From Novosphingobium endophyticum (GTDB taxonomy: Bacteria > Pseudomonadota > Alphaproteobacteria > Sphingomonadales > Sphingomonadaceae), in contig NZ_BMHK01000017.1 in assembly GCF_014640675.1 (NCBI RefSeq), positions 26,218 to 90,217 of the forward strand: 64,000 bases of DNA, read 5' to 3'. Position 1 is the stretch's first letter. Every line of letters begins with the position of its first letter. Below, piece by piece: positions 52,819 to 60,953 of the stretch. The notes beneath the pieces are model-generated. The model was not told where the DNA came from. It searched no databases and saw only the letters and a program-made list of their open reading frames with translations. The position numbers and the translations under genes were made by a program.

Positions 52819-55242
52819 ATGGGGCACAAGTCCAGACGCGCGATTCCGGGCCTCAAGGGCTGGGGCAGCAAGGAGGCTCTGGTCGGAGACCGCCTGCCGT
52901 ACCAGGCGCTGGTCGATGACAACGTCGTGCTGCTGCGTGACGGTTCGGTCATGCTCTCGCTGATGGTGCCGGGCCTCGCCTTCGAGACGGCCGATACGGA
53001 CGAGCTCAATTCCCATGTCGCGACGCGCGAAGTGCTGCTGCGCTCCTCGCTCGATGCGCGTTTCGTGCTCTACCACCACGTCATTCGCCGCCGCGTGCAG
53101 ATCGAGCTGGAAGGCCAGTTCGACGATCCGCTCGCCGCGCATATCGACGCGCGCTGGCGGGCGCGCACCGGCTCGGGCGCGCTGTTCGTCAACGATCAGT
53201 TCATTACCTTGGTGCGCCGCCCCGCGCGCGGCAAGGCGGGCTGGGCCGACAAGTTCTCGCGCATGATGAAGCGCAGGGGCGACGTGGTCGAGGCGGATCC
53301 CGCCGATGTGCGCTCCCTGCGCGCGGCGGCGAGCGCGATGGTCGCCTCGCTAGGCTCCTACGGCGCGCGGATGCTGGGCGATTACGAGACGGCCAGGGGC
53401 GAATGCTCGGAAGTGCTCGAGCTGCTTTCGGCGCTCTACAATGGCGAGATGCGCCCCGTTCGCCGCCCGGTGGAAGGCACCGACATCGGCCACATGCTGC
53501 CCTATCGCCGGATCAACTTCGGCATGGACGCGCTGGAGCTGCGCGGCGCCGACCGACCCGGCTTCGCCTCGATCGTCAGCCTCAAGGACTATCCCGATTC
53601 GACCGCTCCGGGCCTGACCGATGCGCTGCTGCGCCTGCCCTGCGAGCTGGTGCTGACCGAGACTTACGCGCCGTGTGACCGCCAGATCGCGCGCGAACGC
53701 ATCGATCTTGCCATCCGCCGCCTGCGCTCGGCCGACGAGGAGGCCATGGCCGAACGCCGCGAGATGGCGAGCGCGCGCGATTCGCTCGGCACGGGTGCAG
53801 TCGGCTTCGGCGATCATCATCTTTCGGTGCTGGTGCGCGCGGAATCGCTCGACGCGCTCGACGAGGTCACTGCCATGTGCGCCGCCGCGCTGGCCGATGC
53901 GGGCGCCGTCGCGGTGCGCGAGGAAGTGAATCTCGAGCCTGCATTCTGGGGGCAACTGCCCGGAAACGAGGGATTCATCGTTCGCCGCGCGCTGATTTCC
54001 AGCGCCAACATGGCCTGTTTCGGTTCGCTCCACGGTTTCGCGATGGGGCAGGCGAGCGGAAATCACTGGGGCGACGCGGTCACTTTGCTCGCCACCACCA
54101 GCGCGACGCCGTTCTTCTTCAACTTCCATCAGGGCGATCTCGGTAATTTCACCGTCATCGGTCCGTCGGGTTCGGGCAAGACGGTGGTCATGAACTTCCT
54201 TGCCGCGCAGGCGCAGAAGTTCGCGCCCCGCACGATCCTGTTCGACAAGGATCGCGGCGCGGAAGTGTTCCTGCGCGGCATCGGCGGCACCTACAGCCGC
54301 GTCGCCGCCGGACACCCGACCGGTTTCAACCCGCTTTCGCTGCCCGATACCGCGGCGAACCGGGCCTTCCTGCGCGACTGGCTGGGCGTGCTGCTCGAGG
54401 CGAAGGGACCGGAGGAACTGGCGACGATCGCCGGCGCGGTCGACGCGGCCTACGCCAATGATGCGGGCCTGCGCCGCCTGTCGTACTTCCGCGAACTGCT
54501 GGCCGGTTCGCGCCGTCCGCAGCCGGGCGATCTCGCTTCGCGGCTCGACGCCTGGATCGGTTCCGGCGAGCATGGCTGGCTGTTCGACAACCAGCACGAC
54601 CGCCTCGACCTTACGGCCCGCGTGCTCGGCTTCGACATGACCGCGCTGCTCGAAAGCCCGCGCCTGCGCACGCCGGTCATGATGTACCTGTTCCACCGCA
54701 TCGAGGAGCGCCTCGACGGCGAACCGACGATGATCCTGATCGACGAGGGCTGGAAGGCGCTCGACGACGAGGTTTTCGCCGCGCGCATCCGCGACTGGCT
54801 CAAGACGCTGCGCAAGCGCAACGCACTGGTCGGCTTCGCCACCCAGTCGGCGCGCGACGCTCTCGATTCGAAGATCGCCACCGCGCTGGTCGAGCAGACC
54901 GCGACGATGATCTTCATGCCCAACGCCCGCGCGCGCGCCGAGGACTACTGCGAAGGCTTCGGTCTCACGCAGCACGAACTCGACGTGATCCGCACCCTGC
55001 CGGCGCATTCGCGCTGCTTCCTGATCCGTCAGTCCGATGCCTCGGTGGTGGTTCGTCTCGACCTTTCGGGCATGCCCGAGGTGCTGACCGTCCTTTCCGG
55101 CCGCGAAAGCACCGTGCGCAAGCTCGACCAGCTTCGCGAGCGTTATGGCGAGGATCCGGCGGCGTGGTACCCGGTGCTCACCGCCACGCCGTGGCCGGGC
55201 GACGCCGAGGACGGCGACGCCTGGATCGAGGCGGCCGAGTGA
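52819..55242 (+). CDS. virB4: VirB4 ATPase
   Basis: An 807-residue T4SS ATPase. Walker A GPSGSGKT sits near residue 450, Walker B TMILIDEGW near 640, and the FAPRTILFDKDRGAEVFLRG block follows the P-loop as in VirB4/CagE. The ATG at 52819 has GGGGAG 7 bases upstream, and a GTG at 52804 is the alternative. It is complete, which argues that the machine is functional. Confidence 0.95.
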   Translation: MGHKSRRAIPGLKGWGSKEALVGDRLPYQALVDDNVVLLRDGSVMLSLMVPGLAFETADTDELNSHVATREVLLRSSLDARFVLYHHVIRRRVQIELEGQFDDPLAAHIDARWRARTGSGALFVNDQFITLVRRPARGKAGWADKFSRMMKRRGDVVEADPADVRSLRAAASAMVASLGSYGARMLGDYETARGECSEVLELLSALYNGEMRPVRRPVEGTDIGHMLPYRRINFGMDALELRGADRPGFASIVSLKDYPDSTAPGLTDALLRLPCELVLTETYAPCDRQIARERIDLAIRRLRSADEEAMAERREMASARDSLGTGAVGFGDHHLSVLVRAESLDALDEVTAMCAAALADAGAVAVREEVNLEPAFWGQLPGNEGFIVRRALISSANMACFGSLHGFAMGQASGNHWGDAVTLLATTSATPFFFNFHQGDLGNFTVIGPSGSGKTVVMNFLAAQAQKFAPRTILFDKDRGAEVFLRGIGGTYSRVAAGHPTGFNPLSLPDTAANRAFLRDWLGVLLEAKGPEELATIAGAVDAAYANDAGLRRLSYFRELLAGSRRPQPGDLASRLDAWIGSGEHGWLFDNQHDRLDLTARVLGFDMTALLESPRLRTPVMMYLFHRIEERLDGEPTMILIDEGWKALDDEVFAARIRDWLKTLRKRNALVGFATQSARDALDSKIATALVEQTATMIFMPNARARAEDYCEGFGLTQHELDVIRTLPAHSRCFLIRQSDASVVVRLDLSGMPEVLTVLSGRESTVRKLDQLRERYGEDPAAWYPVLTATPWPGDAEDGDAWIEAAE

Positions 55243-55243
55243 C

Positions 55244-56458
55244 ATGAGCAGCACTTGCCAGCAACTCGCCGAATTCGCCTCCGCCGGCGTCGCGCCGGCG
55301 CTGCGCGCGGTCGATTGCATGGCGGCGGAGACGATTTCCTCCGGCTTCGCGCGCCTTGGCGGGCTGGCGCCGGCGCTGACGATCCTGCTGTCGCTCTACA
55401 TCGCGTTCTTCGCTTTCTCGCTGATTACCGGCCGTTCGACGCTCGGCATCTCGGCGCTGACTCCGCGCATGCTGACGCTGGGCCTCGTGCTGACCTTTGC
55501 GACGAGCTGGATCGCGTACCAGAACGTCGTATTGAACCTCGCGATCGGTGGGCCGGACTGGATCGCCTCGCTTCTGATGGGCGCGAAGGGCTCGGCCACG
55601 CAGATCTTCGGCGACCGGATCGACATCGTCTTCCAGGCCATCGGCGAGGCTTCGCAGAACGCCAGCGGCGCGGGCGGCGGTGAGGGCGCCGGGCAGGGCG
55701 CGGCGCAAGGCATGTTCACCCCGTCGAGCGTCATGTGGCTGGGCGCGCTGATCCTCTTGCTCGGAACCGTCGGCATCCTGCTGACAGCCCGCATCGCGCT
55801 CGCCGTACTGCTCGCGCTCGGGCCGGTCTTCGTCGTCATGGCGCTGTTCGGCGGTACGCGCGGCCTCGCCGCCGGTTGGCTGCGCGGCGTCGTGCTGACC
55901 GCCACGACGCCGCTCTTCGTCGTGCTTGGCGGCGGGATCACGCTCGAACTGCTGGTGCCGATCGTCGCCCGGCTGGTTCAGGGCGCGCAGCTTGGCGAAA
56001 TCGACGGGCGCGCGGCCATGGCGCTGTTTCTTGTCGCCGCAGTGCACATGGCGCTGATGGGCATGGTGCTCAAGGTGGCCGGAACGCTGGTGTCCGGCTG
56101 GAACGTCTTCGGTCTGGCAGGATCGGGCAGCGGCAGCGCCCCGCGCGGCGAGAATCACGCTGGGCATGCTCTGGCTCCCGTCGCGGCCCCCGCCGCCTCG
56201 CCTCTTTTGCCTGCCCAGAGCCGCACACCCGCCGTATCGGCGGCCAGCGCGGCGGCCATGGCGGAAGCGCCGCATTCGGGGGGTGCGGGCGGTTCGATCC
56301 GTCCGGGCGACCGTCGAACCGTCGTAACCCAGGTGACAGGCGGCGGCATCGAGCCGCTGCGATCCAGCAATGATGCGCGCGCGCGCGGCATCGGCAGCCG
56401 CTTTCGCAGCGTCTCTAACGATACCGGCAGGGCGCCGGCAAAGGAGAAGATTCGATGA
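55244..56458 (+). CDS. virB6: VirB6/TrbL-like membrane protein
   Basis: A 404-residue polytopic membrane protein. About six membrane segments lie between residues 40 and 300 (ALTILLSLYIAFFAFSLI, LTLGLVLTFATSWIAY, LGALILLLGTVGILLTARIALAVLLALGPVFVVMALF with GPVF typical of VirB6, and two more). A periplasmic Gly/Ala-rich loop lies near 140, and a disordered C-terminal tail of about 90 residues follows. It overlaps virB9 by four bases. Confidence 0.85.
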   Translation: MSSTCQQLAEFASAGVAPALRAVDCMAAETISSGFARLGGLAPALTILLSLYIAFFAFSLITGRSTLGISALTPRMLTLGLVLTFATSWIAYQNVVLNLAIGGPDWIASLLMGAKGSATQIFGDRIDIVFQAIGEASQNASGAGGGEGAGQGAAQGMFTPSSVMWLGALILLLGTVGILLTARIALAVLLALGPVFVVMALFGGTRGLAAGWLRGVVLTATTPLFVVLGGGITLELLVPIVARLVQGAQLGEIDGRAAMALFLVAAVHMALMGMVLKVAGTLVSGWNVFGLAGSGSGSAPRGENHAGHALAPVAAPAASPLLPAQSRTPAVSAASAAAMAEAPHSGGAGGSIRPGDRRTVVTQVTGGGIEPLRSSNDARARGIGSRFRSVSNDTGRAPAKEKIR

Positions 56459-57246
56459 TTGGCACCACGGCCCGAGCGCTTGCGCTGGCCCCCGCTCTGC
56501 TGGTCGTTTCCGCGCCGGCCATGGCCGAGGATCCCCGTCTCGTCGATCACGAGTTCAGCGAGAGCGAGGTCGTGCGCATTGACGGCAAGACGGGCGTGCA
56601 GGCGACCATCGCCTTCGGCAGGAACGAGTCGATCGAGAATGTCGCGGTCGGCGATTCGCAGAAGTGGCAGATCACGCCCAACAAACGCGCCGACCTGCTG
56701 TTCGTTAAGCCGCTGGAATCCACCGCGCGGACCAACATGACCGTGGTGACCAACCGCCACACCTATTTCTTCGATCTCGTCGCCTCGCCCAAGGCCCGGC
56801 CGCTCTACATGCTGCGTTTCACCTACAAGGATGAGCCGCAGGAGGCGCCCTTGCCCGGCAATGGCGGTTTCGATGGCCTCCAGCCGGCGGAGCGCGCGCT
56901 GGCCGAGGGCGATCCTGCCGGTGTCCCTTCGGATCCGGCGGCGCTCAACTTCGCGTGGAAGCGTTCGGGCTCGGACAAGCTGCAACCCTCGCGCATCTAT
57001 GACGATGGCCAGCAGACCTACCTCGTATGGCCCGACAAGATGGCGGTTCCCGCGATCCTGATCAGGAACGAGAAGGGGGAGGAAGGCCCGGTCAACTACG
57101 CCGTGCGCGGATCGGCGATCGTGCTGGGCGAAGTGCCCAGGCTGATCATCCTGCGCTCCGGCAAGGCCTCGGCCGAACTGGAGAACCTGCGCGGAGACGA
57201 AGTCCGCACCGCAGCGGCCGTGGCCGCGAATTCGAAGGGGAACTGA
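56455..57246 (+). CDS. virB9: VirB9-like outer-membrane-core protein
   Basis: A 263-residue periplasmic protein. A signal peptide ends near residue 22 (PAMAED). The N-terminal VirB9 domain contains IAFGRNESIENVAVGDSQKW and KPLESTARTNMTVVTNRHTYFF, and the C-terminal domain contains PSRIYDDGQQTYLVWP. It should form the outer-membrane core ring with VirB10. No VirB7 lipoprotein gene is seen beside it. Confidence 0.92.
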   Translation: MIGTTARALALAPALLVVSAPAMAEDPRLVDHEFSESEVVRIDGKTGVQATIAFGRNESIENVAVGDSQKWQITPNKRADLLFVKPLESTARTNMTVVTNRHTYFFDLVASPKARPLYMLRFTYKDEPQEAPLPGNGGFDGLQPAERALAEGDPAGVPSDPAALNFAWKRSGSDKLQPSRIYDDGQQTYLVWPDKMAVPAILIRNEKGEEGPVNYAVRGSAIVLGEVPRLIILRSGKASAELENLRGDEVRTAAAVAANSKGN

Positions 57247-57249
57247 GAC

Positions 57250-58344
57250 ATGGCGCCCAATTCTACCCTGCGTGAACGCATCGCCCCCGCCGCGCACGAG
57301 GATCCGCGCGAAGGCGAGGGCGCGCAGGTCATAGATCTGGCCACCCGCAACGTGCTGCCCCAGGTCAGTCAGCGCAAGAAGGGTGACGGGCTGGGCCTTG
57401 CCGCAGGTGTCTTGATCGTCGCCGCGCTGGGCGGCGTAACGCTCTGGTCGATGGACGCGGCGCGCAACGGTGCGGGCGAGCAGGCCCCGGCGTCCACGAA
57501 CAATGCCGCCGAAGCTTCGCTTCCAGCAGCGCCGCCGGCCGCGCAGAGGCCCGCGCCCGCCGCTTCCGCGCCTCTGCCCGCCCCGGCGCCGCAACCGGTA
57601 CTCGCCGCGCCGCCGGCCGCGAATCCCGCAGCGGCGCCTGCTTCGAATCCCTTCGCCAGTCCGACCGTCGTTTTCGATGCGAGCAGCGGCGGCGTTCCGG
57701 CGCCCGTCGCCGGCCCGGCGGGGGAGGCCAAGGGCAGCGGCAATGCCAATGACGATTTCGCCGCGCGCGTCGGTGGCACCGGCACGACCGCCGCGGCGGC
57801 GCGCTCGTTCGATCCGGCGACGACGGTGACGCAAGGCACGCTGATCCCGGCCGTGCTCGAAACCGCGATCGATACCGACGTGCCCGGCTATGTCCGCGCC
57901 ATCGTTTCCACCGACGTGCGCAGCTTCGATGGCAAGCACGTGCTCATCCCGCGCTCCTCACGGCTGATCGGCCAGTACAAGAGCGGTCTGACGGCGGGCC
58001 AGAAGCGCGCCTACGTGATATGGAGCCGCGTGATCCGTCCCGATGGCGTCTCGGTGAACCTCGGTTCGCCCGCGATTGCGTTCGGGGGCGAAACGGGCCT
58101 GCCGGGCAAGGTCAACAGCCACTTCTTCGAACGCTTCGGTTCGGCCATGCTGCTCTCGGTCGTCGGCGGTCTTTCGACCGTGGCGACAGGCGGGGCGGGC
58201 GTCGTCATTTCGGGTGGCGGCCAGTCGGCGGCGGCTGCGGCGGTGCAGCAGGGCTCGAACGTCGGGCCGACGATCCGCGTGCGCCAGGGCGAACCGATCC
58301 GCGTCTTCACCGCCAAGGATCTGGATTTCAGCGAGGTCCAGTGA
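57250..58344 (+). CDS. virB10: VirB10/TrbI-like channel protein
   Basis: A 364-residue protein with a cytosolic N-terminus, one membrane segment (about 42-60, GLGLAAGVLIVAALGGVTLW), a long Pro/Ala-rich periplasmic linker (about 70-160), and the C-terminal TrbI domain (GTLIPAVLETAIDTDVPGYV, HVLIPRSSRLIGQYKSG, FSEVQ at the end) that lines the outer-membrane channel. Confidence 0.94.
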   Translation: MAPNSTLRERIAPAAHEDPREGEGAQVIDLATRNVLPQVSQRKKGDGLGLAAGVLIVAALGGVTLWSMDAARNGAGEQAPASTNNAAEASLPAAPPAAQRPAPAASAPLPAPAPQPVLAAPPAANPAAAPASNPFASPTVVFDASSGGVPAPVAGPAGEAKGSGNANDDFAARVGGTGTTAAAARSFDPATTVTQGTLIPAVLETAIDTDVPGYVRAIVSTDVRSFDGKHVLIPRSSRLIGQYKSGLTAGQKRAYVIWSRVIRPDGVSVNLGSPAIAFGGETGLPGKVNSHFFERFGSAMLLSVVGGLSTVATGGAGVVISGGGQSAAAAAVQQGSNVGPTIRVRQGEPIRVFTAKDLDFSEVQ

Positions 58345-58350
58345 CGGGTC

Positions 58351-59388
58351 ATGGCCGAAGTCCTTCCCCTCCAGCCCGATCGCGGCGGCGCCGTGGCTGA
58401 TCCCGACCTCGATCCGCAGCTTCCGCGCAGCGTCTATCTCGACGCCTACCTCGCGCCGCTGCGGCCCTGGCTCGAACGCGAGACAGTGACCGAGATCCTC
58501 GTCAACCGTCCGGGCGAAGTCTGGGTCGAGGATGCCGCGCACCCCGGCATGCAGCGCGTCCACCTGCCGGAAATGGACAACCGCCTGCTCCAGCGTCTGG
58601 CGGAGCAGGTCGCGCGCATCAGCCACCAGGGCATCAACCGAGAACATCCGCTGCTTTCGGCGACGCTCCCGGCCTACGGAAACCAGAGCGGCGCGCGCAT
58701 CCAGCTCGTCGGCCCGCCGGCGACGCGTGCCAACTGGGCGCTGGCGATCCGCCGTCACCGGCTGCTGGAATTGCCGCTCGATGCTTACGATCGCGGCCCT
58801 ATCGCACCGCCGGTGGAGGAGCCGGCGCCCGATGCGCTGGCCGAGCCCATCGCGTTCCTGCGCGATGCGATCCGCCGCCGCCGCACGATCCTGATTTCCG
58901 GCGGCACCTCGACCGGCAAGACGACGTTCCTCAACGCCATGCTTTCCGAGATCCCCGAGCACGAGCGCGTGGTCCTCGTCGAAGACACCGCCGAACTGCG
59001 CCTGCCCGGCGCCAATGGCGTCGGCCTGATCGCGGTGAAGGGCGAACTGGGCGAGGCCAGGGTTTCGGCCAATGACCTGCTTCAGGCGGCGCTGCGCCTG
59101 CGCCCCGACCGGATCGTGTTGGGCGAGCTGCGTGGCAACGAGACCGTTAGCTTCCTGCGCGCGATCAATACCGGCCACCCCGGCTCGTTCTCGACCGTCC
59201 ACGCCAACAGCCCGCGCGGTGCGCTGGAGCAGATCGCGCTCATGTCGATGCAGACCGGCATCGGCCTTACGCGGGCCGAAACGCTGGAATATGCCGCCTC
59301 GGTGATCGACATCGTGGTTCAGCTCGACCGGCGAGAGGGCAAGCGCGGCATCAGCACGATCGCCGAAAGCGCGACGCTGGTGGGCTGA
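58351..59388 (+). CDS. virB11: VirB11 traffic ATPase
   Basis: A 345-residue hexameric ATPase of the secretion-NTPase family. Walker A GGTSTGKTT is near residue 185, the Asp box VLVEDTAELRLPG near 212, Walker B-like RPDRIVLGELRG near 255, and the His box TGHPGSFSTVHANSP near 278. It is the last gene of the VirB run. In ComB-type DNA-uptake systems VirB11 is usually absent, so its presence favours a full secretion or pilus-driving machine. Confidence 0.95.
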   Translation: MAEVLPLQPDRGGAVADPDLDPQLPRSVYLDAYLAPLRPWLERETVTEILVNRPGEVWVEDAAHPGMQRVHLPEMDNRLLQRLAEQVARISHQGINREHPLLSATLPAYGNQSGARIQLVGPPATRANWALAIRRHRLLELPLDAYDRGPIAPPVEEPAPDALAEPIAFLRDAIRRRRTILISGGTSTGKTTFLNAMLSEIPEHERVVLVEDTAELRLPGANGVGLIAVKGELGEARVSANDLLQAALRLRPDRIVLGELRGNETVSFLRAINTGHPGSFSTVHANSPRGALEQIALMSMQTGIGLTRAETLEYAASVIDIVVQLDRREGKRGISTIAESATLVG

Positions 59389-59424
59389 GAATAACGTCGT
59401 TTCGCGGCAAGCCGGGATGACGGC

Positions 59425-60906
59425 TTATCCTTCGGCCGGCATCCGATCCGCTACCCGGACGTCGGGTTCAAGCCCCAGCCAGTCGGCGAGGACCTTCAGA
59501 TCCTTGCCTGCGCCGGTGCTGTAGAGCGCCCCGATCGTTTCATCGAGCGACAGCACCAGGCGTCCCTCCTCGATCGTGAGCGTGCTGTGCTCCAGCGCGG
59601 ACATCATGCCGCCGGTCAGGCGCCGGCACAGGCGCACGGCGAGACCCCAGCCGATCGCCCGGTCGAGGTCGTCCTGATCGGCGAGCCTGCCGAACTGCGC
59701 GGGAACATCGGTCAGCCCGGAATTGGCGAAGACCGTCATCGCCATCATGCCGCGCCCGCGCTTGTCGAGGCCGATCCAGCGCTTGCGCAGCGCCCAGGTC
59801 ATGGCTTCGTCGGTGCGCATGTTGGGCTCGGTGCGCATGGCGGCGAGGGCGAGAAGCGTGGAGGCGTGGCGCAGGTTGCCGTCGCGCGGCGCATCTTCGC
59901 AGACCGGCGCGGTCCACGCGGCTACCGCGGCCGCGGTTTCGACCGGGACGAAGGTGGCGCGGGCGAAGGCGCTGACGCTGGCCAGCATCGGGTCCTCCGC
60001 CTTCACGCTTTCGGGCAATTGCTGATACAGCAGCCCTTCGCGCAGGCCCCACGAGGAGAAGATCAGCCGCGAGGGAGCGATCTGTTCGACGATCTGCACC
60101 AGCAGCGCGGCAGCATCGGGAAGCGTCGCCATGCGGGCCGTTGTGATGCGCGGATCCGCCTTGCGCAGCTTGCCCTTTTCGAAGATGCGGCAGAGTTGCA
60201 AGGCCTCCTCGGCGGAAATCTCGAAGTCGTGCGGATCGTCGAGCGGCCAGTCGATCGCAGCCATCGCCTGGAGCGCCAGCGCGCGCCACGAGCCGCCGAC
60301 GATGTAGAGCGGCAGTCCCTTGCCCCGGTTCCATTTTCGCTTGGAAAGGGCGTCGCGCACGATCGCGGCAAACGCGTCCGGCCCATCCGCGCGCAGTTCG
60401 GGCAGGCGCAGCGTGCCGAAGGGCAGGGTGATTCCGTTGGACCGAACCTCGCCGTCGATCTCGACAAGCTCGAGACTGCCGCCACCCAGGTCGGCGGCGA
60501 TGCCCTTCGCTCCCGGAAAGGCGGCGATAATGCCGGTCGCGCTGGCGCGGGCCTCCTCCTCGCCGGAAAGCAGCCGCGGCGAGAGGCCGAAGCCGCGCAC
60601 CTCCTCGAGAAATTCAGGTCCGTTGGAAGCATCGCGTGCGGCGGCGGTGGCGACGCACTCGACCTTGTCGACCTGCATCAGCCGCAGCAATTCGGCAAAA
60701 CGTGCCAGCGACGAGAGCGCCGCGCGCATCGACTTTTCGGATATGGCGCCGGTCTTGTCCAGGTCCTTGCCCAGGCGCGCATTGACCTTCTCGTTCAGGA
60801 TCACGACGGGCGCACGCGGCGGTCCATTATAGACCACCAGCCGCACCGTGTTCGAACCAATGTCGATGATGGCGCGCTTTTCGCTCGAATGGGTGATGGC
60901 GTTCAT
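59425..60906 (-). CDS. ppx: Ppx/GppA phosphatase (exopolyphosphatase)
   Basis: A 493-residue Ppx/GppA protein. It has the first phosphate loop IDIGSNTVRLVVY, the acidic catalytic block (SGEEEARASATGIIAAF), the second loop ADLGGGSLEL, and a C-terminal helical (HD-like) region from about 310. It releases phosphate from polyphosphate (or hydrolyses pppGpp). It is 47 bp downstream of ppk in the same direction. Confidence 0.93.
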   Translation of the reverse strand: MNAITHSSEKRAIIDIGSNTVRLVVYNGPPRAPVVILNEKVNARLGKDLDKTGAISEKSMRAALSSLARFAELLRLMQVDKVECVATAAARDASNGPEFLEEVRGFGLSPRLLSGEEEARASATGIIAAFPGAKGIAADLGGGSLELVEIDGEVRSNGITLPFGTLRLPELRADGPDAFAAIVRDALSKRKWNRGKGLPLYIVGGSWRALALQAMAAIDWPLDDPHDFEISAEEALQLCRIFEKGKLRKADPRITTARMATLPDAAALLVQIVEQIAPSRLIFSSWGLREGLLYQQLPESVKAEDPMLASVSAFARATFVPVETAAAVAAWTAPVCEDAPRDGNLRHASTLLALAAMRTEPNMRTDEAMTWALRKRWIGLDKRGRGMMAMTVFANSGLTDVPAQFGRLADQDDLDRAIGWGLAVRLCRRLTGGMMSALEHSTLTIEEGRLVLSLDETIGALYSTGAGKDLKVLADWLGLEPDVRVADRMPAEG

Positions 60907-60953
60907 TCTGACTGGACGAATCGCATGGCCCCGGGGTTTCGAGGTCCCCTATG

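Noticed and set aside
53350..55320. A 656-codon open frame on the minus strand
   Set aside because: Antisense to virB4, whose Walker motifs are intact.
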